DNA from: JASSUD01 sp031963005 | Lineage (GTDB): Bacteria; Pseudomonadota; Gammaproteobacteria; Burkholderiales; Burkholderiaceae | DNA: 64,000 nt | Direction of reading: 5' to 3' | Assembly: GCA_031963005.1 (NCBI GenBank) | Contig: JASSUL010000001.1 | Location: 248,001-312,000, forward strand | Notes under the pieces: model-generated | What the model saw: the letters and a program-made list of their open reading frames with translations, nothing else | What the model was told of the DNA's origin: nothing | Database searches by the model: none | Made by a program: the position numbers and the translations under genes | Part shown: positions 17,010 to 26,573 of the stretch, piece by piece | How the letters are laid out: each line of letters begins with the position of its first letter | Numbering within the stretch: position 1 is the stretch's first letter

Positions 17010-18089
17010 TTATTTAAATATAGAATTTAAAAAATTAAACCCTTGAAAACTTATTATTTTTCTACGAAATTCAGCCTTCTTATCCATAAAGTAAAAATCT
17101 ATTTTATTAAAATAGAGCTTTAACTTATCAACAAAACCTTTATTTTCATCAAAATTATATGCCGGCCCATCGTTACAGGCTTTAATCAATTTCAAGACAT
17201 CCCCATTATTGAGGCCTTCATTAAAAAATTTCATTTGTGAAAACTTTTCGAAAATCATTTGAATACTTTCTTTACTTTCACAATTTTCATAAAAAATCTC
17301 CAGCAATTTTGCAACACCTTCTGGCTCGGCAACATTAATTGCTTCATTCTTATAATTTAATATTTTCTCTTTCTTGTAATTTTTCCAATTTTTTGAACTT
17401 TCATCTAAATTAAGTTGTTTCATAAATTCATTATACCGCCCCTTTGGCTCAACCCAATATGAAATAACGGGCGGCTCTTCTTCAGCTTCTGAAACTGGCT
17501 CACTAGCGCGCATATTTTCGCTATTAATACTTTTATTAGCACTACTTTTAACTTCTTCTTTTAACCTACCTTTTTGGTCTCCAGCAATAACCGTCTCCAT
17601 CACAGGAATTTTTTCTGGAATATATGAAATAATGGGCGATTCTTCTTCAGCTACTGGAACTGACTCACTAGCGCGCATATTTTTGCTATTCATCTTTTTA
17701 TTAGCACTACTTTTGACTTCTTCTTTTAAGTTACCTTCTTGATCTCCAGAAATAACCATCTCCACCACAGGAGTTTCTTCTTGAATAAATGAAAGAGATT
17801 TTGCGCTGCGATTTATGTTGAGACCATACACTTTTTTAAAAGTTTCGGCTTTATCCCATAGCTCCTTACCAATACTATCTCCCCCCATTCCATCTTTTCT
17901 CGCTCTGTTCCTACTACTCGTATTAGATAGTAGCCCTGGCATACCTCGACTATGCTCAGAACTCGATGAGCGCCTTGGAATAATAAGACTGTCCCCCGGT
18001 GGCAATATCTCATGTTTTTTTATTGATGGACTCCTCGCACTTTGTATTAATGGATGCCCCGCAGACAGTCGCACTGCCTTATACATCAT
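17010..18089 (-). CDS. A/T-rich orphan with a 55-residue tandem repeat, candidate effector
   Basis: A 359-residue hydrophilic protein; AGGGGA lies 5 nt before ATG 18089. The first 75 residues are basic, Ser/Arg-rich and disordered. Residues 102-156 and 157-211 are tandem copies of a 55-residue unit, sharing KEEVKSSANK and NMRASE and ending (I/V)ISY. The C-terminal 150 residues are Lys/Asn-rich and helical. No signal peptide, membrane segment or known domain is seen. It lies between the ferredoxin gene and the trx-dprA pair and is much richer in A/T than both. Effector status is inferred from composition, repeats and context. Confidence 0.6.
   Translation of the reverse strand: MMYKAVRLSAGHPLIQSARSPSIKKHEILPPGDSLIIPRRSSSSEHSRGMPGLLSNTSSRNRARKDGMGGDSIGKELWDKAETFKKVYGLNINRSAKSLSFIQEETPVVEMVISGDQEGNLKEEVKSSANKKMNSKNMRASESVPVAEEESPIISYIPEKIPVMETVIAGDQKGRLKEEVKSSANKSINSENMRASEPVSEAEEEPPVISYWVEPKGRYNEFMKQLNLDESSKNWKNYKKEKILNYKNEAINVAEPEGVAKLLEIFYENCESKESIQMIFEKFSQMKFFNEGLNNGDVLKLIKACNDGPAYNFDENKGFVDKLKLYFNKIDFYFMDKKAEFRRKIISFQGFNFLNSIFK
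17457..17786 (-). repeat. Two tandem 165-bp coding repeats
   Basis: In-frame units 17622-17786 and 17457-17621 encode the two 55-residue copies. Nucleotide identity is high across the KEEVKSSANK and NMRASE parts, suggesting a fairly recent duplication. Confidence 0.8.
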
Positions 18090-18453
18090 ATTCCCCTCAT
18101 GATCCCATCCCTTTCTTATTGCATCCGCGGCGTAATTGCACTTTGGACTGCACCCCAGATTGCAGTAATGCTATGTTGTTGAACCGCATCACCGATCTTT
18201 CAAAATGCAGTGTGCTTCTCTTAAGCATTTCGCTTTTTACAAGAAAGAAAAAAGGTGTAGGTCTGCGTAATGATGGTGCAGCGCTCTGTAAATAGTTTCA
18301 GAGCAAAGTAAGAAATAGAGGGGAAGCAAGCAGGTTAAGGAGGAATGCGTTTATGGGCTGCTCGCGAGATAAGGTCAGGTCATGCCCTTAGGAAGCATAC
18401 ATTCAACATGAAAACAACACTAACTGGTCAGGCGCTGATCGATTCTGTCATTT
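18090..18453. other. 364-bp non-coding stretch
   Basis: No convincing gene. A + strand frame of 50 codons begins at ATG 18345 right behind AAGGAGG but overlaps the 3' end of the thioredoxin-like gene. I did not accept it as a gene. The left part should hold the promoter of the repeat-bearing orphan. Confidence 0.3.
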
Positions 18454-18900
18454 CTACGTTGGATTACGCGCAGAATCCAACGCATGGGCTTGCGTAGTGG
18501 GGAGGGTTTTTTGACTATGCCAAGCCTGTGAACGTAAGGGCTCGCGTAATGGAGGCGCATCACTTAAATAAGGAAGGTCTTCCCAATGCGCAAAAAACTG
18601 CTCAACGACCCAGGGATTGGGCAAAACCTCACCAAAAAAGCGCACACCCTTTGCGTCTTCAAGGAACAAAGTGGGGAAATTATCAATCTCTATATCTCCC
18701 AAACTATCCGCATGCACTTCAATATCTACCCAAACAAAACACCCTTCTGGATACGAACGCGCAAGGTCGTCAAAAACAGCGCGATATTGCTCGCAAGCGG
18801 AACACCAAGCTGCACATAAGCACACCACACAGGGGACTTTTTCGGAGTGCAAACGCTGAGCAATTTGCGCGCTGTGTTTTTCTGGGATCAAGGCAGACAT
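18454..18900 (-). CDS. Thioredoxin-domain protein next to dprA
   Basis: A cytosolic thioredoxin-fold protein with redox motif W-C-S-A-C (CAAWCSAC, Cys at 33 and 36 counted from ATG 18900) and the cis-Pro block DNFPTLF. I choose ATG 18900 (MSALIPEKH), giving 148 residues as in Burkholderia homologues; ATG 18939 would add a very hydrophobic YYFFVFLF stretch. The C-terminal 25 residues are unconserved. It follows dprA after about 55 nt on the same strand, a conserved pairing. Substrate unknown. Confidence 0.85.
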   Translation of the reverse strand: MSALIPEKHSAQIAQRLHSEKVPCVVCLCAAWCSACEQYRAVFDDLARSYPEGCFVWVDIEVHADSLGDIEIDNFPTLFLEDAKGVRFFGEVLPNPWVVEQFFAHWEDLPYLSDAPPLREPLRSQAWHSQKTLPTTQAHALDSARNPT

Positions 18901-18954
18901 AAAGAGGAAAACAAAGAAATAATAAGCATAGTGCAACATGGAAGAGGCGGAACG

Positions 18955-20328
18955 TCATACAGCATTGCGGTCTCTTTCGTATGCACTGTTCGCATGGATA
19001 CGCATAATCCGACCGCCAGGCAACGGACTTACCCATCCTTCCAGTTCTAATTCTAGTAGCGTAGCCTGTAATGTAGCACTGGTTAAATGGGTCCGTTCTG
19101 CTAAGACACTGAGCGCAACAGGGTCATACCCCAGTGCATTTAATACCGTACGCGCATGTTCATTGAGCATAGAACTTTCTAGATCCTGCCGTGCCTTTAT
19201 GGCCCCCATATCGCATTGTTCGCTATCCCCTGCATATTCCGTATCTAGGAGAGCCGTCACCGAAGGGATCGCTTGCACGCGATCTGTTGGACTCGTTGTT
19301 GGACTCATTAACACCGCAGGAGACTCTAAGCATGGGCTTTTGATAGGGCATCCAGCATATACAGGGCCCTTGAGCTCTTCCATAATATCCGCAATCGATT
19401 CAACCAATTTGGCCCCTTCTTTAATCAGCTGATGGCATCCTTTGGATACGGGAGAATGGATAGACCCTGGGATAGCCAATACCTCTCGTCCTAACTCCCC
19501 AGCAAGCCTAGCGGTAATGAGGGAGCCTGATTGCGCCGCGGCTTCTACCACTAATACGGCTTCACTGAGCGCAGCAATGAGTCGATTACGTTTAGGAAAA
19601 TGATAGGCACAAGCGGGGGCACCCAAAGGGTATTCTGAAATCAGCGCGCCATGCTCGCTAATTGCTTGAGCAAGCTTGCGATGACGTGTGGGATAAAGAT
19701 GGTCTATTCCGGTCCCCAAGACGGCTACCGTACTGCCTAAGCGCTGTGTACCATTATGTCTTTGCGCATCCTGTTCCTCTTCTCCCAAATGACCTGCAGC
19801 ATACTGAACGTCTGCCAGCGCACCGCGGTGCGCTGCACCATCGATGCCCAATGCTAAGCCCGAAATCACCGTCACGCCTCTAGCTGCCAATGCCTGTGCA
19901 AATTGTTCTGCATGCACCAAGCCTTGCACGCTGGCATGCCGACTCCCCACAATAGCGATAGCGGGCCTATGCAAAAACTGCAGCTGCCCTTTGACATACA
20001 GGGCAGTAGGAGGGTCGGCCAAGCAATATAAGGCAGCAGGATAAGCCGGATCGCTCAGCGTCACCCAGTGATGCTGCGGCGCGCAAGCCCAAGCAAAGAT
20101 CGCCTGTGCACGCGCACGATGTTTTTCTACAGAGGTATCCTGCAGTCGCCGCGCCAATGCGCTTCCAAGCACTTTGGTCAATGCCGCATGCGATGCATCA
20201 AAAATCGCTTCAGGGAGCCCAAAAGCCGCTAATAAGTCACACATTATGGAAAATTTGAGCCCCTGCACGCTCATTAGCCGTAGCCAGGCAGCAATTTCAC
20301 GCACCGTCAAGGGAAGCGTTTGCATCAT
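18955..20328 (-). CDS. dprA: DNA-processing protein DprA
   Basis: Loads RecA on incoming single-stranded DNA during natural transformation. I start at ATG 20328 (MMQTLPLTVREIAAW) with AAAAGAG upstream; a longer frame would extend into a palindromic repeat. The 457-residue protein has an N-terminal SAM-like domain, the Rossmann-like core with GSRHAS (128-133) and SGLALGIDG (156-164), and a C-terminal winged helix. An insert of about 25 Gln/Glu-rich residues (about 170-198) interrupts the core before STVAVLGTG. It is divergent from def, as in relatives. Confidence 0.95.
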   Translation of the reverse strand: MMQTLPLTVREIAAWLRLMSVQGLKFSIMCDLLAAFGLPEAIFDASHAALTKVLGSALARRLQDTSVEKHRARAQAIFAWACAPQHHWVTLSDPAYPAALYCLADPPTALYVKGQLQFLHRPAIAIVGSRHASVQGLVHAEQFAQALAARGVTVISGLALGIDGAAHRGALADVQYAAGHLGEEEQDAQRHNGTQRLGSTVAVLGTGIDHLYPTRHRKLAQAISEHGALISEYPLGAPACAYHFPKRNRLIAALSEAVLVVEAAAQSGSLITARLAGELGREVLAIPGSIHSPVSKGCHQLIKEGAKLVESIADIMEELKGPVYAGCPIKSPCLESPAVLMSPTTSPTDRVQAIPSVTALLDTEYAGDSEQCDMGAIKARQDLESSMLNEHARTVLNALGYDPVALSVLAERTHLTSATLQATLLELELEGWVSPLPGGRIMRIHANSAYERDRNAV

Positions 20329-20349
20329 ACAATCTCTTTTATAACAGTA

Positions 20350-20472
20350 GGGCGACGCTGAATAAATCGGGAGCAAGGAATGCCTTTGATGCCAGTACAA
20401 CTAGTACTTAATTTAAAAAAAGCGAGGCTGTAGTTGATTATCCTGCCGCTCCCGGTTTATTCAGCGTCTCCC
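20350..20472. repeat. Palindromic element with 25-bp terminal inverted repeats
   Basis: Left arm 20350-20374 and right arm 20448-20472 are inverted copies that differ at 2 of 25 positions (sharing GACGCTGAATAAA and CGGGAGC). The interior holds GATGCCAGTACAACTAGTACT, itself partly palindromic and similar to the core of the element at 63606. It lies between dprA and def and carries no ORF. Likely a non-autonomous MITE-like sequence. Confidence 0.75.
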
Positions 20473-20675
20473 TAGATTATGATGGATAAAAAGAAGACGA
20501 TAATAGAAGCTTCACTCCACGCTTGAGGGCTTTGGCCCAGCACAGTTATTTCGGATAATCGTTGCATGATAAAGAAGCATTCTTGCTATTGTGCCCATCG
20601 ATACTTTTATAACAAGCTATCTATTCGTTATAGTTCTGTCTTCCCTTGCTTTCAATCAAACGGATACCACACTCC

Positions 20676-21197
20676 ATGGCTGTATTACCCATTCTCACTT
20701 ACCCCGATGAACGTCTGCGCAAAAAAGCGATCCCTGTACAGGATATCCATAGCGATCGCATTCGCCAGCTCGTTAAAGATATGGCTGAGACCATGTACCA
20801 GGCCCATGGCGTTGGGTTAGCGGCGACCCAAGTTGACGTCCATGAACGCGTCGTGGTGATGGATGTTTCTGAAACACGCGATACCTTACATGTCCTTATT
20901 AATCCTGAGATTATCTGGTCTAGTGAGCACATGCGTTTTAGCGAAGAAGGATGCCTCTCCGTACCCGACATCTACGATAAAATAGAGCGCGCTGAAGAAG
21001 TGACGGTACGTGCGTTGAATGAAAAAGGCGAGTCTTTTGAACTCAAGGCAAGTGGCCTACTCGCGGTATGCATTCAACACGAACTGGATCATTTACAAGG
21101 CAGAGTTTTCTTCGAGCGTTTATCGCCACTGAAGCGCGATCGAATCAAAACGAAAATCCTGAAAACCCATATCTCTACACGACGTACAGATTCCTGA
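20676..21197 (+). CDS. def: Peptide deformylase
   Basis: Removes the N-formyl group from nascent proteins. I start at ATG 20676 (MAVLPILTYPDERL), where the family begins; a TTG ten codons upstream is also open. The 173-residue metalloenzyme has motif 1 GVGLAATQ, motif 2 EGCLSVP with the ligand Cys, and motif 3 QHELDHL with two His ligands and the catalytic Glu. It is 24 nt upstream of fmt, the conserved def-fmt operon that pairs deformylation with formylation. Confidence 0.96.
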   Translation: MAVLPILTYPDERLRKKAIPVQDIHSDRIRQLVKDMAETMYQAHGVGLAATQVDVHERVVVMDVSETRDTLHVLINPEIIWSSEHMRFSEEGCLSVPDIYDKIERAEEVTVRALNEKGESFELKASGLLAVCIQHELDHLQGRVFFERLSPLKRDRIKTKILKTHISTRRTDS

Positions 21198-21221
21198 CAC
21201 TCCCCCCTTGCATTCTGATCT

Positions 21222-22343
21222 ATGAGTTCACCCCGCCCCGGACTGCGCGTTGTTTTCGCAGGCACCCCTGATTTTGCTGCCACCGCCCTTGCCGCTCTGC
21301 ATGCTGCAGGCTTTACTATCCCTTTAGTACTGACGCAGCCGGATCGACCTGCGGGCCGCCATTTAAAATTGATGGCGAGTCCGGTAAAGCGTTTTGCGCT
21401 TGAGCACGGCATAAAAGTACTGCAGCCTCTTTCGCTACGCAGTGCTGCACCGCAGTATTCATCGCAGTTAACGCAAGCCGATCCCGTAAAAACACACAGC
21501 GACTCTGCATCCACTGCAGGCGAATTTGAGCATGCATCTGAATACCTCTCTGAGGGCGTACACACTACCGAATACGCGCTTGAACAACTCCGTGCTTGCG
21601 CATGTGATGTCATGGTGGTCGCCGCTTATGGTCTGCTACTTCCTCAATCCGTACTAGATATTCCTCGCTATGGATGTATCAATTTACACGCCTCTTTATT
21701 ACCTCGCTGGCGTGGGGCAGCGCCTATACAGCGCGCTATTGAAGCAGGGGATAAGCAAACGGGGATCACGATCATGCAGATGGAGGCGGGCTTAGATACA
21801 GGCCCCATGATTTCTACAACGCCGATTCCAATTCACGCTACGGATAATGCAGCCAGCTTGCATGACAAACTGGCTTTTTGCGCTGCAGAGCAAATCGTGC
21901 TTACGCTGCATCAATTGGCATGTGACGGCCAATTGGCCATGACCCCTCAACCTACTGAAGGGATCAGCTATGCATCTAAAATCAGCGTTCAAGATCGCCT
22001 TCTAGACTGGCATCGGCCTGCTCCAATATTGGTCAATCAAATACGCGCTTTTGATCCTCACCCTGGATGTCAAACCGTCTTTGAGGAAACCGGCGTCACG
22101 CTGAAAATAAGCCAAGCGTTTGCTGCCCCTGCTCTACCACCGTCAGAAGCGCAAATAGATCCGCAAGCGCCCCTACCAGGCACCGTACTCCAGGTTGCTT
22201 TAGAAGGGGTATGGGTTGCGTGCGGCACAGGCGTGTTATGCATTACGGTATGCCAAAAACCAGGAGGAAAAAAACTGCCTATGCGGGAATTTTTAAGTGG
22301 TTTTCCTATCTCTGTCGGACAACGTTTTATATTACCGTCTTAA
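21222..22343 (+). CDS. fmt: Methionyl-tRNA formyltransferase with an internal insert
   Basis: Formylates initiator Met-tRNA. The 373-residue protein has FAGTPDFAA, the catalytic block N154-L-H156 ASLLPRWRG and a C-terminal OB-like domain. It is about 50-60 residues longer than the E. coli enzyme (315). Most of the excess is a Ser/Thr/Glu-rich insert at about 74-117 between QPLSLR and LEQLRACACDVMVV, a surface loop position that should not break the active site. It follows def directly. Confidence 0.95.
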   Translation: MSSPRPGLRVVFAGTPDFAATALAALHAAGFTIPLVLTQPDRPAGRHLKLMASPVKRFALEHGIKVLQPLSLRSAAPQYSSQLTQADPVKTHSDSASTAGEFEHASEYLSEGVHTTEYALEQLRACACDVMVVAAYGLLLPQSVLDIPRYGCINLHASLLPRWRGAAPIQRAIEAGDKQTGITIMQMEAGLDTGPMISTTPIPIHATDNAASLHDKLAFCAAEQIVLTLHQLACDGQLAMTPQPTEGISYASKISVQDRLLDWHRPAPILVNQIRAFDPHPGCQTVFEETGVTLKISQAFAAPALPPSEAQIDPQAPLPGTVLQVALEGVWVACGTGVLCITVCQKPGGKKLPMREFLSGFPISVGQRFILPS

Positions 22344-22597
22344 AAAAGTATGAATTACACAAAAAAGAGAATGATATATATTTAAAATAATATAAGAAAT
22401 TGAAATATTATTAATACATAAAAATCAATAATTATTAAAATTTTTTAAAATAATATAAAATTTATAAAAACAAGATAAATTTATATTATTTTAAGGAAAA
22501 TTCTTACTGATTACCTTTTCATATGCAAGCAGGCTAATAAGGCTTTAATTTATAATATTTAATACATTCTTCTTGCGCGCATAAAAAGAGTATTCTC

Positions 22598-23296
22598 ATG
22601 ATCAATTCATTGCAACCCATCTCCATAAATACAACTCATCATATTTTATCTGAAAACAATTCCAATACGACGCTGACTCAAAGAAGAGGGGCTAAATCTA
22701 CCGATCAAAATACGCAAGCCAATCGCCGACACTCCACACAGAAGCTCGAGGTCTCTATTCCTGAGCATATGCTTGAAAAGCTGGAATCAAGGCCACTCAC
22801 AAAATCTCCAAACGATATCTCTTCTTTACTTTATGAGATTGGAAAAACATTATACAAATGGGAACAATCAACACCATATTATTTTATAAATAAAGAAAAT
22901 AGAAGCGTGGCCTCTCAAAGAATTCTAAATTATATTTCATCCCCTCCACAAATCAATTTATTGAATTTGAATAATCTGCAATTATCAAGCATACCGAGTT
23001 GCCTTGAATCTATGGATATTCAATATCTAGATCTATCCAATAATAATATTTGCAACCTACAACGAGAGTTAATCAATTTATCTACAAAATGTTATGTCAA
23101 TATCACTGACAATCCATTAACCCCTGAAAATATTAGAACACTATTTACATTAGCCAATGCAAATAGCGCGGAATACGATAGACCGATTGGAGCACCAAAA
23201 TATAATTTAATCTATAATATAGAATCTCATAATAAAGAAAATACAATTAAAAAACACTCTGATGGTATTTCAAAAAATATATTGTTTTGCTGCTAA
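22598..23296 (+). CDS. Leucine-rich-repeat protein with C-terminal Cys-Cys, candidate effector
   Basis: A 232-residue A/T-rich protein. The leader (1-50) is Ser/Asn/Thr-rich. Residues 115-175 form bacterial-type LRRs: INLLNLNNLQLSSIPSCL, then IQYLDLSNNNI, then a cap like that ending the LRRs of IpaH/SspH/SlrP-type effectors (DNPLTPENIRTLF). The E3-ligase (NEL) domain that would follow in those families is absent. The protein ends ILFCC, a terminal Cys pair that resembles Rab-type prenylation sites. AAAGAG precedes the ATG. It sits between fmt and htpX in A/T-rich flanks. LRR assignment is from visible repeats; secretion and lipidation are speculation. Confidence 0.6.
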   Translation: MINSLQPISINTTHHILSENNSNTTLTQRRGAKSTDQNTQANRRHSTQKLEVSIPEHMLEKLESRPLTKSPNDISSLLYEIGKTLYKWEQSTPYYFINKENRSVASQRILNYISSPPQINLLNLNNLQLSSIPSCLESMDIQYLDLSNNNICNLQRELINLSTKCYVNITDNPLTPENIRTLFTLANANSAEYDRPIGAPKYNLIYNIESHNKENTIKKHSDGISKNILFCC

Positions 23297-23476
23297 TAAG
23301 GTATAAAAAGATAGCCTGCATGAAAAATAAAAAATAGCAGGCTATCAATCTCTTTTTTTTGAAAACTGTGAAATAATGACGGACTGCACGATACCTCTTA
23401 GAGCAGGTTCGTACACTGTTACCCAAAACATGCTGATAGTTTCTTCTACGCATTCTTTTTTAGCGAGTAGATTTCT

Positions 23477-24343
23477 ATGTTGAACTGGCTTAAAACATCC
23501 GTTCTCATGGCCGCAATCACGGCCTTGTTTATAGGCCTTGGATCCCTCATAGGAGGGCGCCAAGGCATGCTGATAGCGCTAGGGCTTGCGCTGGCGATGA
23601 ATTTTTTCGCGTACTGGTTTTCTGATCAGATGGTGCTGCGCCTGTATCAAGCTAAAGAGGTTGACGCACAAAGTGCGCCACGCTTCTATGCCATGATTCA
23701 AGAACTCGCTCAACGTGCTAATTTGCCGATGCCACGCGTCTATTTGATCGATGAAGCTGCGCCTAATGCATTCGCAACGGGCCGTAACCCAGAGCATGCT
23801 GCTGTGGCAGCCACTACCGGCATTATCCAAATGCTCTCTGAACGGGAATTGCGCGGCGTCATGGCCCATGAACTCGCACATATTCAGCACCGCGATATTT
23901 TGATTTCTACGATTTCTGCCACACTGGCGGGAGCGATCTCTGCATTAGCAAACTTTGCGGTATTATTCGGAGGACGCGATTCAGAAGGCCAACCTGTCAA
24001 TCCTCTGGCAGGATTAGCGGTCGCGATATTGGCCCCTTTGGCGGCAGGTCTTATTCAAATGGCTATTTCGCGCGCACGCGAGTTTGAGGCTGATCGGGGT
24101 GGAGCACGGATATCGGGCGACCCTGAAGCGCTCGCATTGGCGCTCCAGAAAATACATGGATATATTCATAGTGGACGTGGGCGTACTGCCTTTGCGACCG
24201 CAGAAGCGCATCCCGAGACCGCGCAAATGATGATTATGAATCCCTTATCTGGATCTAGCATAGCGCAACTGTTTTCAACTCATCCTGAAACACAAGAGCG
24301 CGTTGATCGCCTACTTGATATGGCACGCCATAGACAATTCTGA
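23477..24343 (+). CDS. htpX: Membrane zinc metalloprotease HtpX
   Basis: Inner-membrane protease that degrades misfolded membrane proteins. The 288-residue M48-family protein has two N-terminal membrane spans (about 5-50), the zinc motif MAHELAHIQHRD (HExxH), two further hydrophobic segments (about 150-195), and the third ligand in EFEADRGGA. All catalytic features are intact and length matches the family. It precedes rsmB by about 70 nt, as in Burkholderia. Confidence 0.96.
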   Translation: MLNWLKTSVLMAAITALFIGLGSLIGGRQGMLIALGLALAMNFFAYWFSDQMVLRLYQAKEVDAQSAPRFYAMIQELAQRANLPMPRVYLIDEAAPNAFATGRNPEHAAVAATTGIIQMLSERELRGVMAHELAHIQHRDILISTISATLAGAISALANFAVLFGGRDSEGQPVNPLAGLAVAILAPLAAGLIQMAISRAREFEADRGGARISGDPEALALALQKIHGYIHSGRGRTAFATAEAHPETAQMMIMNPLSGSSIAQLFSTHPETQERVDRLLDMARHRQF

Positions 24344-24412
24344 TGCATGGGGTAATCGGCTCTACTCCCCTAAAAAAAGAAAGACCATTCATTCCCACTT
24401 TCTTGACTACTC

Positions 24413-25900
24413 ATGCCTGCTGCTTACCCTCATTCATCGCGCTCCCGACGCACCTCCCATGTCCAAAAATCGCTGTCCCCTAGTTCGCTGGCCTTTGCGC
24501 TAGAAGGCGCAGCCTGCGTACTGGCCTCGGTGCGTGCAGGCCAAGCTTTACCGGCTGCGCTGAAAGCCTATTTTCATACGCATGCGCTTGGTCATGAGCA
24601 ACCTGCACGCGGCGCAATTCAGGATATTGCCTACCGCACGCTACGCAGCTTAGGGCTCGCAGATGCGCTATTGACATTACTCGCCCATAAAGAGCCTCTT
24701 CCTCATTTAGCCAATCTCCTGGTTTGTGCACTCACGCTGCTCGCGGAAAATAAGGAGCATGCCGCCTATACGCCTTTTACGGTGGTCGATCAGGCGGTCG
24801 ATGCCGCAAGTGCACGCCCAGACACCGCTTTTGCAAAAGGATTTGTCAACGGAGCATTACGTCAGTTTGTGCGTGAACCGCAGCGCTACCTAGAATCCGC
24901 TCGCAAGCAAGCCACTGCACGCTGGAATTATCCACTATGGTGGATTAAAGCCGTCCAAAAACATTGGCCTACACCAGCGACATGGTCTGCAATTTTAGAA
25001 GCCGGCAATGCACAGGCACCGCTTATTTTAAGAGTCAATGCTCGAAAAACTTCTGTCCCTGCGTATCTGCAACTTTTACACAATGCAGAAATTCCCGCCT
25101 GCGCTGTCGCACAAAGTCCACAGCATGATAGCCCCTGCCATCCACAAGCGGTTTTGATCTTTGACGCGATGCCTGTGCATCGGCTACCAGGCTTTGCAGA
25201 AGGACTTTTTGCGGTACAAGATGCCGGAGCCCAATACGCAGCTCCTTTATTAGATGCACAACCTGGCATGCGTGTACTCGATGCATGCGCCGCCCCTGGA
25301 GGCAAAACCTGCCATCTCGCTGAGTTGGCTGATCTGGAACTGCTTGCACTCGATACCGATGAACAACGCATTGGACGCATACAAGAAAATCTCGATCGAC
25401 TAGGGATGCCCCGTGCAGCACAGGTCCAACTTGGAGATGCGGCAAACCCTGCGGCCTGGTGGAACGGCCAAGCTTTTGACCGTATCTTGGCGGATGTGCC
25501 CTGTTCAGGTTCGGGCATTGTTCGACGCCATCCTGATATTCGCTGGCTCAAACGTCCAGAAGATATCCCCGCTTTTGTTGCACAACAACGCCGTATCTTG
25601 ACGGCCTTATGGCCTTTATTGAAAAAGGGTGGACGGCTTTTATACGTCACATGCTCTCTTTTCCCCGAAGAAGGCGAGCAACAAGCGCAATGGCTCTGCG
25701 CCTCGTATTCCGATGCACGGCGTCTGGACGCTCCCGGGCAACTCTTGCCTACTTGCTTTGATCCTATCGCTTATCATGCACGATCTGAAACACCGTCTGT
25801 TTCTGCATCCAGTACCGCGGCATTAGATGCGCCTTTGTCCAATCCCCCCCCTCTTTATGACCATGACGGCTTTTTCTATGCGCTCTTTGAAAAGCAATGA
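24413..25900 (+). CDS. rsmB: 16S rRNA (cytosine-967-C5) methyltransferase
   Basis: Methylates C967 of 16S rRNA with SAM. The 495-residue protein has an N-terminal NusB-like RNA-binding domain (about 30-170) and a Rossmann methyltransferase domain with motif I DACAAPGGKTCHL, motif IV DVPCSGSGIVRRHPD holding the first catalytic cysteine, and motif VI YVTCSLFPEE with the second. The first 20 residues are basic and unconserved, so the true start may be slightly later. Heads the rsmB-DUF4390-ntrY-ntrX cluster. Confidence 0.95.
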   Translation: MPAAYPHSSRSRRTSHVQKSLSPSSLAFALEGAACVLASVRAGQALPAALKAYFHTHALGHEQPARGAIQDIAYRTLRSLGLADALLTLLAHKEPLPHLANLLVCALTLLAENKEHAAYTPFTVVDQAVDAASARPDTAFAKGFVNGALRQFVREPQRYLESARKQATARWNYPLWWIKAVQKHWPTPATWSAILEAGNAQAPLILRVNARKTSVPAYLQLLHNAEIPACAVAQSPQHDSPCHPQAVLIFDAMPVHRLPGFAEGLFAVQDAGAQYAAPLLDAQPGMRVLDACAAPGGKTCHLAELADLELLALDTDEQRIGRIQENLDRLGMPRAAQVQLGDAANPAAWWNGQAFDRILADVPCSGSGIVRRHPDIRWLKRPEDIPAFVAQQRRILTALWPLLKKGGRLLYVTCSLFPEEGEQQAQWLCASYSDARRLDAPGQLLPTCFDPIAYHARSETPSVSASSTAALDAPLSNPPPLYDHDGFFYALFEKQ

Positions 25901-25958
25901 GGTGTGGGCCCGCTCAAAAACCCTATCGCTTAGGAACATAGCATCTGGCCTAAACGCA

Positions 25959-26573
25959 ATGCGCTGCGCTGCTACGAGGTTACGAAAGAAGTCTATTGCA
26001 CGTAGTGCCGCTGCTTTTCTCTTTTTCCTCACTCTCTTCTTTGGTGCGACTTTATCCGCCTATGCCGATTCTATCTATGTTAAACAAGCCTCTTTAGAGG
26101 CCGATAAAGAGGGAGGATGGAATCTCAATGCCGACTTTGCTTTTGATATAAAAGGAGCACTAGAAGAAGCGCTTCAAAAGGGCATTGCCCTATATTTCAC
26201 GGTGGATTTCAAACTGACCCACCCACGCTGGTATTGGTTTGATGAACGAAAATTAACGCTCTCGCGCACCAGGCGCGTATCGTATCAACCTCTCACGCGG
26301 GAATATCGGCTTTCGAGTGGCGGCTTGCAATTACGCTTTACCAGCCTAAACGATCTATTATCTGCCCTTGGACATCTGAGCATGTGGCACGTTATTGCCC
26401 CTAATGCGATCAAAACTGATCAACCCTATATCGCCTCTTTACGCATGCGTCTAGATCCCGCACTCATGCCCAAACCCTTTCAAATCAATGCGATAAACAA
26501 TCGAGATTGGAATTTATCCTCGGAGTGGACGCATTTCACTTTTATCGCTCGCTCCCATGCGCGTGCACAGTAA
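25959..26573 (+). CDS. DUF4390 domain-containing exported protein
   Basis: A 204-residue protein from ATG 25959, starting MRCAATRLRKKSIARS with a basic n-region, then a hydrophobic core (AAAFLFFLTLFFGATLS) and probable cleavage after AYA. Further upstream in-frame starts overlap rsmB. The mature part fits the betaproteobacterial DUF4390 family, with DFKLTHPRWYWFDER and the repeated beta-rich style. Function is unknown; the gene is always between rsmB and ntrY, which suggests a link to envelope sensing. It overlaps ntrY by 17 nt. Confidence 0.85.
   Translation: MRCAATRLRKKSIARSAAAFLFFLTLFFGATLSAYADSIYVKQASLEADKEGGWNLNADFAFDIKGALEEALQKGIALYFTVDFKLTHPRWYWFDERKLTLSRTRRVSYQPLTREYRLSSGGLQLRFTSLNDLLSALGHLSMWHVIAPNAIKTDQPYIASLRMRLDPALMPKPFQINAINNRDWNLSSEWTHFTFIARSHARAQ

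Noticed and set aside
18345..18497. 50-codon + strand ORF right behind AAGGAGG
   Set aside because: The ribosome site is too close to the first ATG, the frame overlaps the thioredoxin-like gene on the other strand, and no family is recognised.
22344..22597. Hidden gene in the A/T-rich gap between fmt and the LRR gene
   Set aside because: The sequence is simple A/T-rich DNA with stops in all frames; it is more likely a promoter region.
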